9,446 bases of DNA from JBJXFK01 sp046155505 (GTDB lineage Bacteria; Planctomycetota; Phycisphaerae; UBA1845; Fen-1342): the NCBI GenBank assembly GCA_046155505.1, contig JBJXFK010000355.1, positions 1 to 9,446 of the forward strand, in the 5' to 3' direction. Made by a program: the position numbers and the translations under genes. Positions 1-5,763 of this stretch are shown piece after piece; position 1 is the stretch's first letter; each line of letters starts with the position of its first letter. Below the pieces are notes generated by a model. The model made no database searches. It was not told the DNA's origin and was given only the letters and a program-made list of their open reading frames with translations.

Positions 1-1040
1 CCGTCGCGGGCACGCTTCACTTCTTCCTCAGTCAGGTCTTCGCTCAGCCGGGCCAACTCACGTAGCAACGTCTGATAGGTCTTCTCGCACCGCTCCGGCG
101 TCGTGCTCGCGCCCAGATGAATGAGCCCCATCCCGCGCGGCTGCTCGGCCCAAGCACCGACCCAGTACACGAGACCCTGCTTCTCGCGCACCTCGGTGAA
201 TAGCCGTGCGCTCATGCCGCCCGACAGCACCGCCACCGCCACCTGCTCGGCCGCGAACCCCGGCGAACCCTTAGCCGCGCCTTGCAGCGAGATGCCGATG
301 TACTGCTGCTTCAAGTCCTTATTGATGTGCTTGCGCTCGACGGCGATGCGATAGTCTACGCCGCCGCGCCCCGCCGCCGTCGCACTGCCCAGCCCCTTGA
401 ACTGCTTGTCGACCCGCGCGCAAAGCGCGTCGACATTCACCGGACCGGCGGCCACCACCTGCACCCGGCCGGCGTGAAAGTAATTCGCCCAAAACTCACG
501 CACGTGCTTCGGCTTGATGCGCGGCAGCGAATCGACTTCGCCGCCGGGATGCCGCCCATACACCGGGCCGAGCGCGAGCCGCTGCATCGCCACCATTAGT
601 AGCGACTGGGGATCGTCGTCCATGTGTTTGAGTTCTTCCGCCGCGAGCTGCGTGGCAACGCCGCAGGCATCGTCGGGGAATGTCGGGCTGGCCAACATCT
701 CGCCGACGAGATCGACGACATCGAGCGTAAACTCGGGCAGACACGATACCCGCACCACGGTCGATTGCCGCCCGCACGCGCTCGATAACTGCGCACCGAT
801 CTTGTCGAACGCGTCGGCAAGCTCCTGCCCGCTGTATTTTTTCGTTCCCTTGTTCAGTGTGCGCTCGACGATCGAGCCTAGGCCGGTCAGATCGGCCGGA
901 TCGTCTGACGCGCCGGCCAGCACGCGGAACACGATCGAGACGGTCTGGCGCGATGGCAGTGCGTCGGCAGCAAATTCGACGCCGCTGGATAGTGTTTCGT
1001 GTACGACGACGTCTGTTGGAGCCGTAGCGGCATCAAGCAT
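1..1040 (-). CDS. M16-family (insulinase/processing-peptidase fold) protein lacking the zinc ligands, 3' end off the window
   Basis: The visible 346 residues start at the ATG at 1038-1040 and run off the left edge. They cover the N-terminal M16 domain and the start of the second domain. The region GLGSIVERTLNKGT (residues 53-66) aligns with the family's HxxEH zinc site (typically HFLEH followed by KGT). Here it reads SIVER, so both histidine ligands are gone, while the catalytic-position Glu59 and a downstream Glu135/136 remain. The second-domain signature SARLFTEVREKQGLVY (277-292) is intact, with the Arg285/Tyr292 pair used by the family for substrate contact. This pattern is known from non-catalytic M16 subunits that pair with an active subunit; that this is one is inferred. 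No signal peptide is visible at the N terminus. It follows the acyl-CoA dehydrogenase on the same strand, 80 bp downstream. Family assignment is firm; the function is not. Confidence 0.9.
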   Translation of the reverse strand, partial: MLDAATAPTDVVVHETLSSGVEFAADALPSRQTVSIVFRVLAGASDDPADLTGLGSIVERTLNKGTKKYSGQELADAFDKIGAQLSSACGRQSTVVRVSCLPEFTLDVVDLVGEMLASPTFPDDACGVATQLAAEELKHMDDDPQSLLMVAMQRLALGPVYGRHPGGEVDSLPRIKPKHVREFWANYFHAGRVQVVAAGPVNVDALCARVDKQFKGLGSATAAGRGGVDYRIAVERKHINKDLKQQYIGISLQGAAKGSPGFAAEQVAVAVLSGGMSARLFTEVREKQGLVYWVGAWAEQPRGMGLIHLGASTTPERCEKTYQTLLRELARLSEDLTEEEVKRARD

Positions 1041-1049
1041 GAAATACCC

Positions 1050-1125
1050 CGTAGGGTGGGCATCGCCCACCAATTCGTAGCCCGACCGATGAACCGCGCC
1101 AATGGTGGGCGATGCCCACCCTACG
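1050..1125. repeat. REPIN-like pair of inverted REP palindromes
   Basis: Two perfect 23-bp inverted arms lie at 1050-1072 and 1103-1125, separated by 30 bp. Each arm is itself a hairpin: GGTGGGC-ATC-GCCCACC at 1055-1071 and GGTGGGC-GAT-GCCCACC at 1104-1120. Two REP-type palindromes in inverted orientation are the hallmark of a REPIN, which elsewhere is mobilised by RAYT transposases encoded in trans; no such gene is in this window. The element fills nearly the whole gap between the dehydrogenase and the M16 gene and its outer end overlaps the dehydrogenase stop codon. In RNA it could fold as one long hairpin or two small ones and so affect read-through or mRNA stability; this is inference. 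Confidence 0.85.
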
Positions 1126-2260
1126 CGCGCAGCAGCTCGCGCGCGATCACATGCCGCTGAATCTCGCTCGTGCCCTCATAAATCATCGTGATCCGCGCAT
1201 CGCGATAGAGCTGCTCGACGCGAAATTCGTTGACGAAGCCATATCCGCCGTGGCTCTGCACCGCGCGAAAAACGATACGGTTGCACGCCTCACTCGCGTA
1301 CAGCTTGGCCATGCTCGCTTCCCGCGTGTGCGTGCGACCCTCGTCCTTGAGCCAGGCAGCGCGATCGATCAACTGCTGCGCCGCGTTGAGTTCGGTCTTG
1401 CTGTCCGAGATCATCCACTGGATCGCCTGGAAATCGCCGATCGGCTTGCCGAACTGTTCGCGCGTGCGGGCATAGTCAACCATCAGGTCATACGCCGCCG
1501 TCGCGATGCCGACCGCCTGCGAGCCGATGCCGATGCGCCCGCCGTCGAGCGCCGAGAGGGCGATGCGCATGCCCCAGCCGGGCTGGCCAAGCAGGTGACT
1601 TTCGGGCACAAACGCGGCATCGAGCACCATCTCAGCCGTTTCGCTGCCGCGAATGCCCATTTTGCCGTGAATCAAGCTGCGTTTCACGCTGGCTTGCTGC
1701 GCGTCGATCAGGAACATGCACAGGTCTTTCGACGTGCCCGTATTGCCGACACGGGCCAGCACGACGAACCAGCGCCCGGTCATGCCGTTGGTCACCCACA
1801 TTTTCGCGCCGGTGAGCTTCCAGCCGCCGGCAACTTTTTCCGCTCGCGTTTGGACCGATGCCGGGTCCGAGCCGCTGTTGGGTTCGCTGATTGCAAACGC
1901 GGCCAGATTGCCGGGTAGATTCAACTGCGTCTGCACTTCGTCGCGGATGGCGTCGCTGGCGTACATCTTCACAATCTCGGCCACCATGTTGTGTACGCTG
2001 ACCGTGACGCCGACCGACGGCGAGGCGTACGACAGTTCGCGAATGATGTGACCATACGGCAGCATCGGGCACTCGAGCCCGCCTTGCTGCTCGGGAATGC
2101 GCAGGCCCATGAGGCCCATTTCATACACCGTGGCCAACTCGGTACAACACGACGTCTCGGTGCGATCCCAATGCTTGTCGCGCTCGGGCAATTCGGCCCG
2201 GGCGTAGTCGCGTACTGCATCCACCAAAATCTCATGATCCGACGCCGCAGCCATGTGCAT
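1121..2260 (-). CDS. acyl-CoA dehydrogenase (short/medium-chain type)
   Basis: A full-length 379-residue FAD-dependent acyl-CoA dehydrogenase, the usual size for the family, which oxidises acyl-CoA to trans-2-enoyl-CoA and passes electrons to electron-transfer flavoprotein. Visible signatures are FAISEPNSGSDP and WVTNG in the middle beta domain (flavin and substrate contacts), YARTREQFGKPIGDFQAIQ at the start of the C-terminal helical domain, and IYEGTSEIQR near the end. Glu362 in that last motif is at the position of the catalytic base in short- and medium-chain enzymes. Substrate chain length cannot be read from the sequence. The start at 2260 is preferred over the second ATG two codons later because GGAG lies 7 nt upstream. 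The last residues ARELLRA run directly into a TAG that belongs to the REP arm at 1103-1125. It heads a probable two-gene unit with the M16 gene; ETF genes are not in the window. Confidence 0.97.
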   Translation of the reverse strand: MHMAAASDHEILVDAVRDYARAELPERDKHWDRTETSCCTELATVYEMGLMGLRIPEQQGGLECPMLPYGHIIRELSYASPSVGVTVSVHNMVAEIVKMYASDAIRDEVQTQLNLPGNLAAFAISEPNSGSDPASVQTRAEKVAGGWKLTGAKMWVTNGMTGRWFVVLARVGNTGTSKDLCMFLIDAQQASVKRSLIHGKMGIRGSETAEMVLDAAFVPESHLLGQPGWGMRIALSALDGGRIGIGSQAVGIATAAYDLMVDYARTREQFGKPIGDFQAIQWMISDSKTELNAAQQLIDRAAWLKDEGRTHTREASMAKLYASEACNRIVFRAVQSHGGYGFVNEFRVEQLYRDARITMIYEGTSEIQRHVIARELLRA

Positions 2261-2343
2261 GAATCTTCTCCGGCCCGAAGGTTGATCAGCGGCTTCATTC
2301 TAGCGAACTCACCGACCGCAGACCAATGAAGGCCGATCGCGCC

Positions 2344-2355
2344 GGCAAGGACCGC
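2344..2355 (+). repeat. 12-bp direct repeat, left copy flanking the inverted-repeat element
   Basis: GGCAAGGACCGC, identical to 2519-2530. It sits 3 bp outside the left terminal inverted repeat. It may be a target-site duplication or part of a longer dispersed repeat unit. Confidence 0.65.
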
Positions 2356-2518
2356 AGGGCAAACGCGTTCTGGATTTGAGACCGAGTCGAAGGTCTCGCG
2401 CTGGGGGACCGACCTCTGGTCGGTCTTTCTTTTGGCTCGAAAGGAGATTGAAGAAAGGCCGGTCGGAGACCGGTTCCCCAGCGCACGCTGCCTGAAATCC
2501 CAGAATGCGTTTGCTTTG
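2356..2518. repeat. MITE/REPIN-like imperfect inverted-repeat element, about 160 bp
   Basis: The ends 2359-2377 (GCAAACGCGTTCTGGATTT) and 2495-2514 are inverted repeats differing by one substitution and one indel. Further in, GCGCTGGGG starting at 2398 is mirrored by CCCCAGCGC ending at 2484. Each half then carries a hairpin: GACCGACC-TCT-GGTCGGTC at 2407-2425 in the left half, and a partner at 2458-2473 in the right half (read on the minus strand as CCGGTC-TCC-GACCGG). Both hairpins are followed, reading inward, by a T-rich stretch. The left half also contains an extra small hairpin, GAGACC/GGTCTC at 2378-2397. The whole is bracketed by 12-bp direct repeats. No coding capacity is seen, so a non-autonomous element is the best reading. 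Confidence 0.75.
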
Positions 2519-2530
2519 GGCAAGGACCGC
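2519..2530 (+). repeat. 12-bp direct repeat, right copy flanking the inverted-repeat element
   Basis: GGCAAGGACCGC, identical to 2344-2355, 4 bp outside the right terminal inverted repeat. Confidence 0.65.
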
Positions 2531-2535
2531 CCTCC

Positions 2536-2562
2536 ATCCGTGAAAATCTGTGAAATCCGTGG
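2536..2562 (+). repeat. three tandem copies of ATCYGTGR motif
   Basis: ATCCGTGA (2536), ATCTGTGA (2546) and ATCCGTGG (2555) occur at 9-10 bp spacing, joined by short A-runs. From memory, strings of this ATCYGTG kind occur as dispersed repeats between genes in several large bacterial genomes. No function can be assigned here. Confidence 0.6.
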
Positions 2563-2594
2563 CAATTGCTCTTCGGCACCGATTCTTTCGCCAG

Positions 2595-2623
2595 TTGACC
2601 CGCACCGCCGCACGCGCGAGAAT
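2595..2623 (+). promoter_or_regulatory. sigma70-type promoter for tRNA-Leu
   Basis: TTGACC at 2595-2600, a spacer of exactly 17 bp, and GAGAAT at 2618-2623. Transcription would start near 2630, giving an 18-nt 5' leader before the mature tRNA end at 2648. The -10 has only four of six consensus bases, but spacing and placement fit well. Confidence 0.5.
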
Positions 2624-2647
2624 GCCCACCTGGCGCATTCGCTCGCA

Positions 2648-2730
2648 GCCGAAGTGGCGGAATGGCAGACGCGACGGATTCAAAATCCGTTGGCCGCAAG
2701 GTCGTGAGGGTTCAAGTCCCTCCTTCGGCA
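2648..2730 (+). tRNA. tRNA-Leu, anticodon CAA
   Basis: A complete class II tRNA of 83 nt. Acceptor stem GCCGAAG (2648-2654) pairs with CTTCGGC (2723-2729), discriminator A2730. The D-stem is GCG/CGC (2657-2659, 2670-2672). The anticodon stem ACGGA/TCCGT (2674-2678, 2686-2690) closes the loop TTCAAAA with anticodon CAA at 2681-2683, which reads UUG. A 15-nt long variable arm (2691-2705), as expected for Leu, is followed by a T-arm GAGGG-TTCAAGT-CCCTC. The 3' CCA is not encoded (the genome continues TCACCA), so it must be added after transcription. No terminator follows; the glycosyltransferase gene starts 21 nt downstream. Confidence 0.97.
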
Positions 2731-2751
2731 TCACCAACTCCTGGACCCGCT

Positions 2752-4308
2752 GTGGCAATTCCCGACGCAGCCGCCCGCAAACCCGCTCTCAGCCTCTGGC
2801 TGCTCGCCGCGTTCGCCTTGGCGATCGTTTGGCGAGCGTGGTTCATTGCGAATTTGCCGATGCTGTCGCGCGACGGCGTCGATTACATTGACTATGCACA
2901 GCGATTGCAGGCGCGCGGTATCGCTGCCGTCCGCGACGCCGACTTTGAGCAGCATCCGCTCTTCCCAGCGACGATCGCCATCGTGCAGCCACTCCTGCGA
3001 GCTGTTGCGGGTGTCGATTCGCCGCTCGTGTGGCAACGCAGCGGGCAATTTGAATCGTTGCTCTGTGGCGGGGTGGTGCTACTGCTGATCGCGGCCCTCG
3101 CTCGACGCGTTGTCGCCGCGCTCGAGTTACCGTTCCCGCCGGACCGCGTGGCGGCGATCGCCGTGCTGCTCGGGGGGATTTTGCCGCTGAATGTTTGGCT
3201 CTCGGCTGATGTGATGAGCGAGCAGCTATTTCTAGTGTTCTATCTCGGCGCGTGCCTCGCAATGTGCCGCGCGGGTGTGCTGCCCGGCCTATTCACCGGA
3301 TTGCTCGCCGGTGCGGCATTTCTGACGCGTCCCGAGGCGATCGCACTCCTGCCCGGCGTCGCGGCGGTCGCCGCTCATGGCTGGACGCGCGGTCGTCGAG
3401 GCCGCGCGTTTGCGACGGCGGCGCTCGCGCTGCTCGGTTTCGGGATGGTGGCCGCGCCGTACTGGGGCACGCTGGGGCGATTTAGTCCCAAGGCCGAGAA
3501 GCAGACTGTAAGCGACTCGGCGAGCGCGCAGCAGCCGCCGATCAGTTACGCCCGGCTTGACCGATCGGAAGTGTCGATGATCGTCGCACCGTGGCACGCG
3601 CTGCTCGAAACAGCTCGGGCGGGACGAGTCGCGATCGTCGCGCTCGCGATCCCGGTGCTGGTCTCGTTGCGGCCGGCGATTCTGCGTTCGCCGCTCATCG
3701 CGCTGGCCGTCGTCGCACTCGTTCACTTTGCGATGATCGCACTTCTGCGCTATCGACACGGCTATCTCAGTCCGCGGCATGCGTTAGTAATTGTCGAGTT
3801 GCTGATTCCGCTCGCGGCGATCGCGCTCGCTTATCTGGCAACGCTGAAGCCGCGCTGGCTGGGGCCTCTCGTGATGCTGGCCGCGAGTGCGCCGCTCGCG
3901 TTCTACGCCACGCGTTTCCCCGACGAGCAGAATCGACATCTTCTGCCCGCGGCGCAGTGGGTGCGCGCGACGGCGATCGGCGGCGATCGCGTCAGCCTGC
4001 TCGGGCCGCGCTCGCACAGTCGCCTCGCTTTCTATGCCGATGCGCGATTTGTGCTCTGGCACGACGAGGCTGCGACGATGGCCGAGCGACTCGCGGTGCT
4101 GCGCGAGACCGCGCTGCGCGAGCGTGTCGCGCTGATTTCACTGGAGCTTGGTCCGACCGGGCGCGAAAATCACGAACGCGCGGGCAATGCCGAGATGCTG
4201 GTACAGCTCTCAGCCGACGGCATATCGGGCGCGCCGCTGGAAGTCATCTATGACCAGTCGACCAGCGACGGTGCGCGCATCGTGATTTTGGAGCCGCGTT
4301 GGAATTGA
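2752..4308 (+). CDS. GT-C fold integral membrane glycosyltransferase (ArnT/PMT-like, GT39-related)
   Basis: A predicted 518-residue polytopic membrane protein with many hydrophobic segments. The first is at about residues 14-32. The first outward loop has the acidic motif RDGVDYIDY (40-48) and then HPLFP (68-72), matching the metal/lipid-phosphate-sugar loop of the GT-C superfamily. LTRPEAIALLPG (191-202) is the RPE signature common in this group. The C-terminal part (about 400-518) is mostly soluble, with WVRATAIGGDRVSLLGP. Such enzymes move sugar from a polyprenyl-phosphate donor to a lipid or protein on the outer side of the membrane; donor and acceptor are unknown. The open frame extends upstream to an ATG at 2662, but that part is a translation of the tRNA gene. 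I place the start at the GTG at 2752, with a weak GGA 6 nt upstream, which keeps the first membrane segment complete. Probably cotranscribed with the tRNA and with the reductase. Confidence 0.85.
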   Translation: MAIPDAAARKPALSLWLLAAFALAIVWRAWFIANLPMLSRDGVDYIDYAQRLQARGIAAVRDADFEQHPLFPATIAIVQPLLRAVAGVDSPLVWQRSGQFESLLCGGVVLLLIAALARRVVAALELPFPPDRVAAIAVLLGGILPLNVWLSADVMSEQLFLVFYLGACLAMCRAGVLPGLFTGLLAGAAFLTRPEAIALLPGVAAVAAHGWTRGRRGRAFATAALALLGFGMVAAPYWGTLGRFSPKAEKQTVSDSASAQQPPISYARLDRSEVSMIVAPWHALLETARAGRVAIVALAIPVLVSLRPAILRSPLIALAVVALVHFAMIALLRYRHGYLSPRHALVIVELLIPLAAIALAYLATLKPRWLGPLVMLAASAPLAFYATRFPDEQNRHLLPAAQWVRATAIGGDRVSLLGPRSHSRLAFYADARFVLWHDEAATMAERLAVLRETALRERVALISLELGPTGRENHERAGNAEMLVQLSADGISGAPLEVIYDQSTSDGARIVILEPRWN

Positions 4309-4356
4309 GTTACCATCGCGAGCGAGCCGCATCGAATTTCAAAGTGAGGTACGCAC

Positions 4357-4938
4357 ATGGCGCAGGGTGTAAAGGTTCTCGGTCTGGCGGGCAGTCTGCG
4401 GGCCGGCTCGTACAACAAGAAGTTGGTGCAAATCGCGCTCGGCGGTGCCAAAGCTGCGGGGGCTGAGGTGACCTTCGTCGAATTGCGCGACCTCGCGTTG
4501 CCGATCTATGACGAAGACCTCGAAAAGAGCGGCGGCTTGCCCGCGGGGGCGCTGCGACTGAAAGAGCTGATGACCGCGCACCACGGCTTGCTTGTTGCTT
4601 CGCCCGAATACAACAGTTCGGTGAGTGCGGCGCTGAAGAACGCGATCGACTGGGCTTCGCGCCCCGCGCCGAACGAGACATCGCTTCAGTGCTTCAAGGG
4701 CAGAGTCGCCGGCCTGGTCGCGGCGTCGCCCGGCGCGCTCGGCGGCCTGCGCGGCTTGGTGCATCTGCGCGCGATCCTCGGGAACCTCGGCGTGATCGTG
4801 CTGCCCGAACAATTGGCGATCGCGAAAGCTCACGAAGCGATCGGCGTAGATGGGCGGATGGTCGATCCCAAGCAGCAACAGGCGGTGGAAGCAATCGGGG
4901 CGGCGGTGGCGAAGACGGCGGCGAAATTGAATGCCTGA
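4357..4938 (+). CDS. NAD(P)H-dependent FMN reductase (flavodoxin-like fold)
   Basis: A 193-residue protein of typical length for the NADPH-dependent FMN reductase family (ChrR/azoreductase-like quinone reductases). GSLRAGSYN (12-20) is the FMN phosphate-binding loop. SPEYNSSV (82-89) followed by ALKNAIDWASR (92-102) is the diagnostic core, contacting the isoalloxazine ring and the dimer interface. SPGALGGLRG (124-133) is the third flavin loop. The expected role is reduction of quinones, azo compounds, metals or free flavin in the cytoplasm; the real substrate is not visible. The ATG at 4357 has GAGG 7 nt upstream. The gene follows the glycosyltransferase by 48 bp on the same strand, without a terminator. 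Its stop lies 18 bp from the end of the convergent Uma2 gene, leaving no space for an independent terminator. Confidence 0.95.
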   Translation: MAQGVKVLGLAGSLRAGSYNKKLVQIALGGAKAAGAEVTFVELRDLALPIYDEDLEKSGGLPAGALRLKELMTAHHGLLVASPEYNSSVSAALKNAIDWASRPAPNETSLQCFKGRVAGLVAASPGALGGLRGLVHLRAILGNLGVIVLPEQLAIAKAHEAIGVDGRMVDPKQQQAVEAIGAAVAKTAAKLNA

Positions 4939-4956
4939 CGAACGTGAGCAGACCCG

Positions 4957-5562
4957 CTATCCGAACGCCCGAAAGCACTCACGCACCAAATCGAGTTGCA
5001 ACTGGAATCCGACGACAACTTCGCTCGCGAATCGATTCGCCTGCTGCGGCATCTCGACGTACGTTCCGTCGCGCAAGCGATAGAACGTCATGCGCTCCTC
5101 GATCGGGTCGATCAACCAATATTCACCGACGCCAGCCTGCTGATAGTCGTGAAACTTGGTCTCGGTATCGAGGCCGCGCGAACTTGGCGAGACGACTTCG
5201 ATCACGGCGTCGGGAACGACTTCGACACGCTCGCGTACAGCTTTCGCTTTCGCTGATCCGACAAACACGAGCTCGGGCCGATACACCAATGGCCCGCCGT
5301 CGCGAGCGCGACCCAGGCAAATGTCAACTTCGGGCAGCACAACGCCGAGGCGATTTGAGAGCACGAATGGTCGAAGTTGAACCAGAATCTCGCTCGCGAC
5401 ATTTTGGTGCTTCGGCGTCGGACTTGGCGACATGACCACCACTCCGTCAATCAACTCATACCGATTGCCGTCTTCGGGCAGCGCGAAATACTCCTCTGCG
5501 CTTAGCCGCAATCCGGCGAAGCCCGACTTGCGCGGGGGATGATCGGAAAGCCTGACGACCAT
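4957..5562 (-). CDS. Uma2-family putative endonuclease (DUF820, PD-(D/E)xK fold)
   Basis: A 201-residue Uma2 protein. Motifs in order: YELIDG (35-40), PTPKHQ (48-53), RPELVFV (95-101), PDAVIEVVSPSS (117-128), DTETK (132-136), QAGVGEYWLIDP (142-153). The IEV glutamate (122) and Lys136 fit the nuclease-type active site; the RPE motif has Glu97 where most members have Asp, a conservative change. The family is very numerous in cyanobacteria and planctomycetes and its biological role is unsettled. An in-frame TTG at 5610 would give 16 more residues. The ATG at 5560-5562 is preferred: AGAGG lies 5 nt upstream and a TATACT -10 element lies just before that, inside the longer reading. The gene stands alone, convergent with the FMN reductase and divergent from the acyltransferase, as is common for this mobile-looking family. 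Confidence 0.93.
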   Translation of the reverse strand: MVVRLSDHPPRKSGFAGLRLSAEEYFALPEDGNRYELIDGVVVMSPSPTPKHQNVASEILVQLRPFVLSNRLGVVLPEVDICLGRARDGGPLVYRPELVFVGSAKAKAVRERVEVVPDAVIEVVSPSSRGLDTETKFHDYQQAGVGEYWLIDPIEERMTFYRLRDGTYVEMPQQANRFASEVVVGFQLQLDLVRECFRAFG

Positions 5563-5567
5563 TTCAA

Positions 5568-5584
5568 CCTCTACAAACAGTATA
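5568..5584 (-). promoter_or_regulatory. -10 element and ribosome binding site deciding the Uma2 start
   Basis: On the minus strand TATACT (5584-5579) is followed by AGAGG (5572-5568), then 5 nt and the ATG. A transcript starting near 5572 would have a leader of only about 10 nt and would exclude the upstream TTG. A TTGACG lies at 5610-5605, but the 20-bp spacing is long for a -35, so only the -10 is proposed. Confidence 0.4.
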
Positions 5585-5649
5585 CCGTCGGCGTGCGCCG
5601 AGTTCGTCAAATCCAGTTCTCCGATCGCTGATCCCCTTGCGCCGACGCG

Positions 5650-5683
5650 CGTTTGCCGGTATCAATAACCACCGCGGCAAACG
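5650..5683. promoter_or_regulatory. 9-bp perfect inverted repeat upstream of the acyltransferase
   Basis: CGTTTGCCG (5650-5658) and CGGCAAACG (5675-5683) are perfect inverted repeats with a 16-bp AT-richer centre. It lies about 80 bp before the acyltransferase ATG and about 90 bp before the divergent Uma2 start. It could be an operator for either gene or an RNA stem in the leader; the sequence does not decide. Confidence 0.4.
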
Positions 5684-5763
5684 GGCCGATCGATAGCAAC
5701 CCATTCCGATCTGCGCGGCGCGGCACCTGTCGCACCGGACGATCTGCGAACGAAAGCGGCAAG

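Larger units (their letters stand above)
2261..2647. other. divergent intergenic region without genes
   Basis: About 390 bp between the divergent dehydrogenase and tRNA-Leu. I see no credible coding sequence: the open frames here have no family resemblance and read into the tRNA or through repeats. It holds the inverted-repeat element at 2356-2518 with its flanking direct repeats, a three-copy short motif at 2536-2562, and a promoter for the tRNA at 2595-2623. The promoter of the dehydrogenase must also lie here or just left of the element, but I cannot point to a convincing one. Confidence 0.7.

Noticed and set aside
1112..1918. 268-codon plus-strand open frame
   Set aside because: Antisense shadow of the acyl-CoA dehydrogenase, kept open by high GC codon bias.
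2662..2751. Upstream extension of the glycosyltransferase frame from an ATG at 2662
   Set aside because: These 30 codons are a translation of the tRNA-Leu gene and its short spacer; the MADATDSKSVG-type N terminus is the well-known false peptide obtained by translating a tRNA-Leu.
2309..2758. Minus-strand frame beginning MPQRVQELVMPKEGLEPS
   Set aside because: It runs antisense through the tRNA and then through the inverted-repeat element; MPKEGLEPS is a familiar tRNA antisense artefact.
4957..5610. Longer Uma2 form starting at the TTG at 5610
   Set aside because: The -10-like TATACT and the AGAGG ribosome binding site lie inside the extension, and the ATG at 5562 begins closer to the usual family start.
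5653..5763. 37-residue N-terminal extension of the acyltransferase from a TTG
   Set aside because: The extension is unlike the family, overlaps a perfect inverted repeat, and has no better ribosome binding site than the ATG at 5764.
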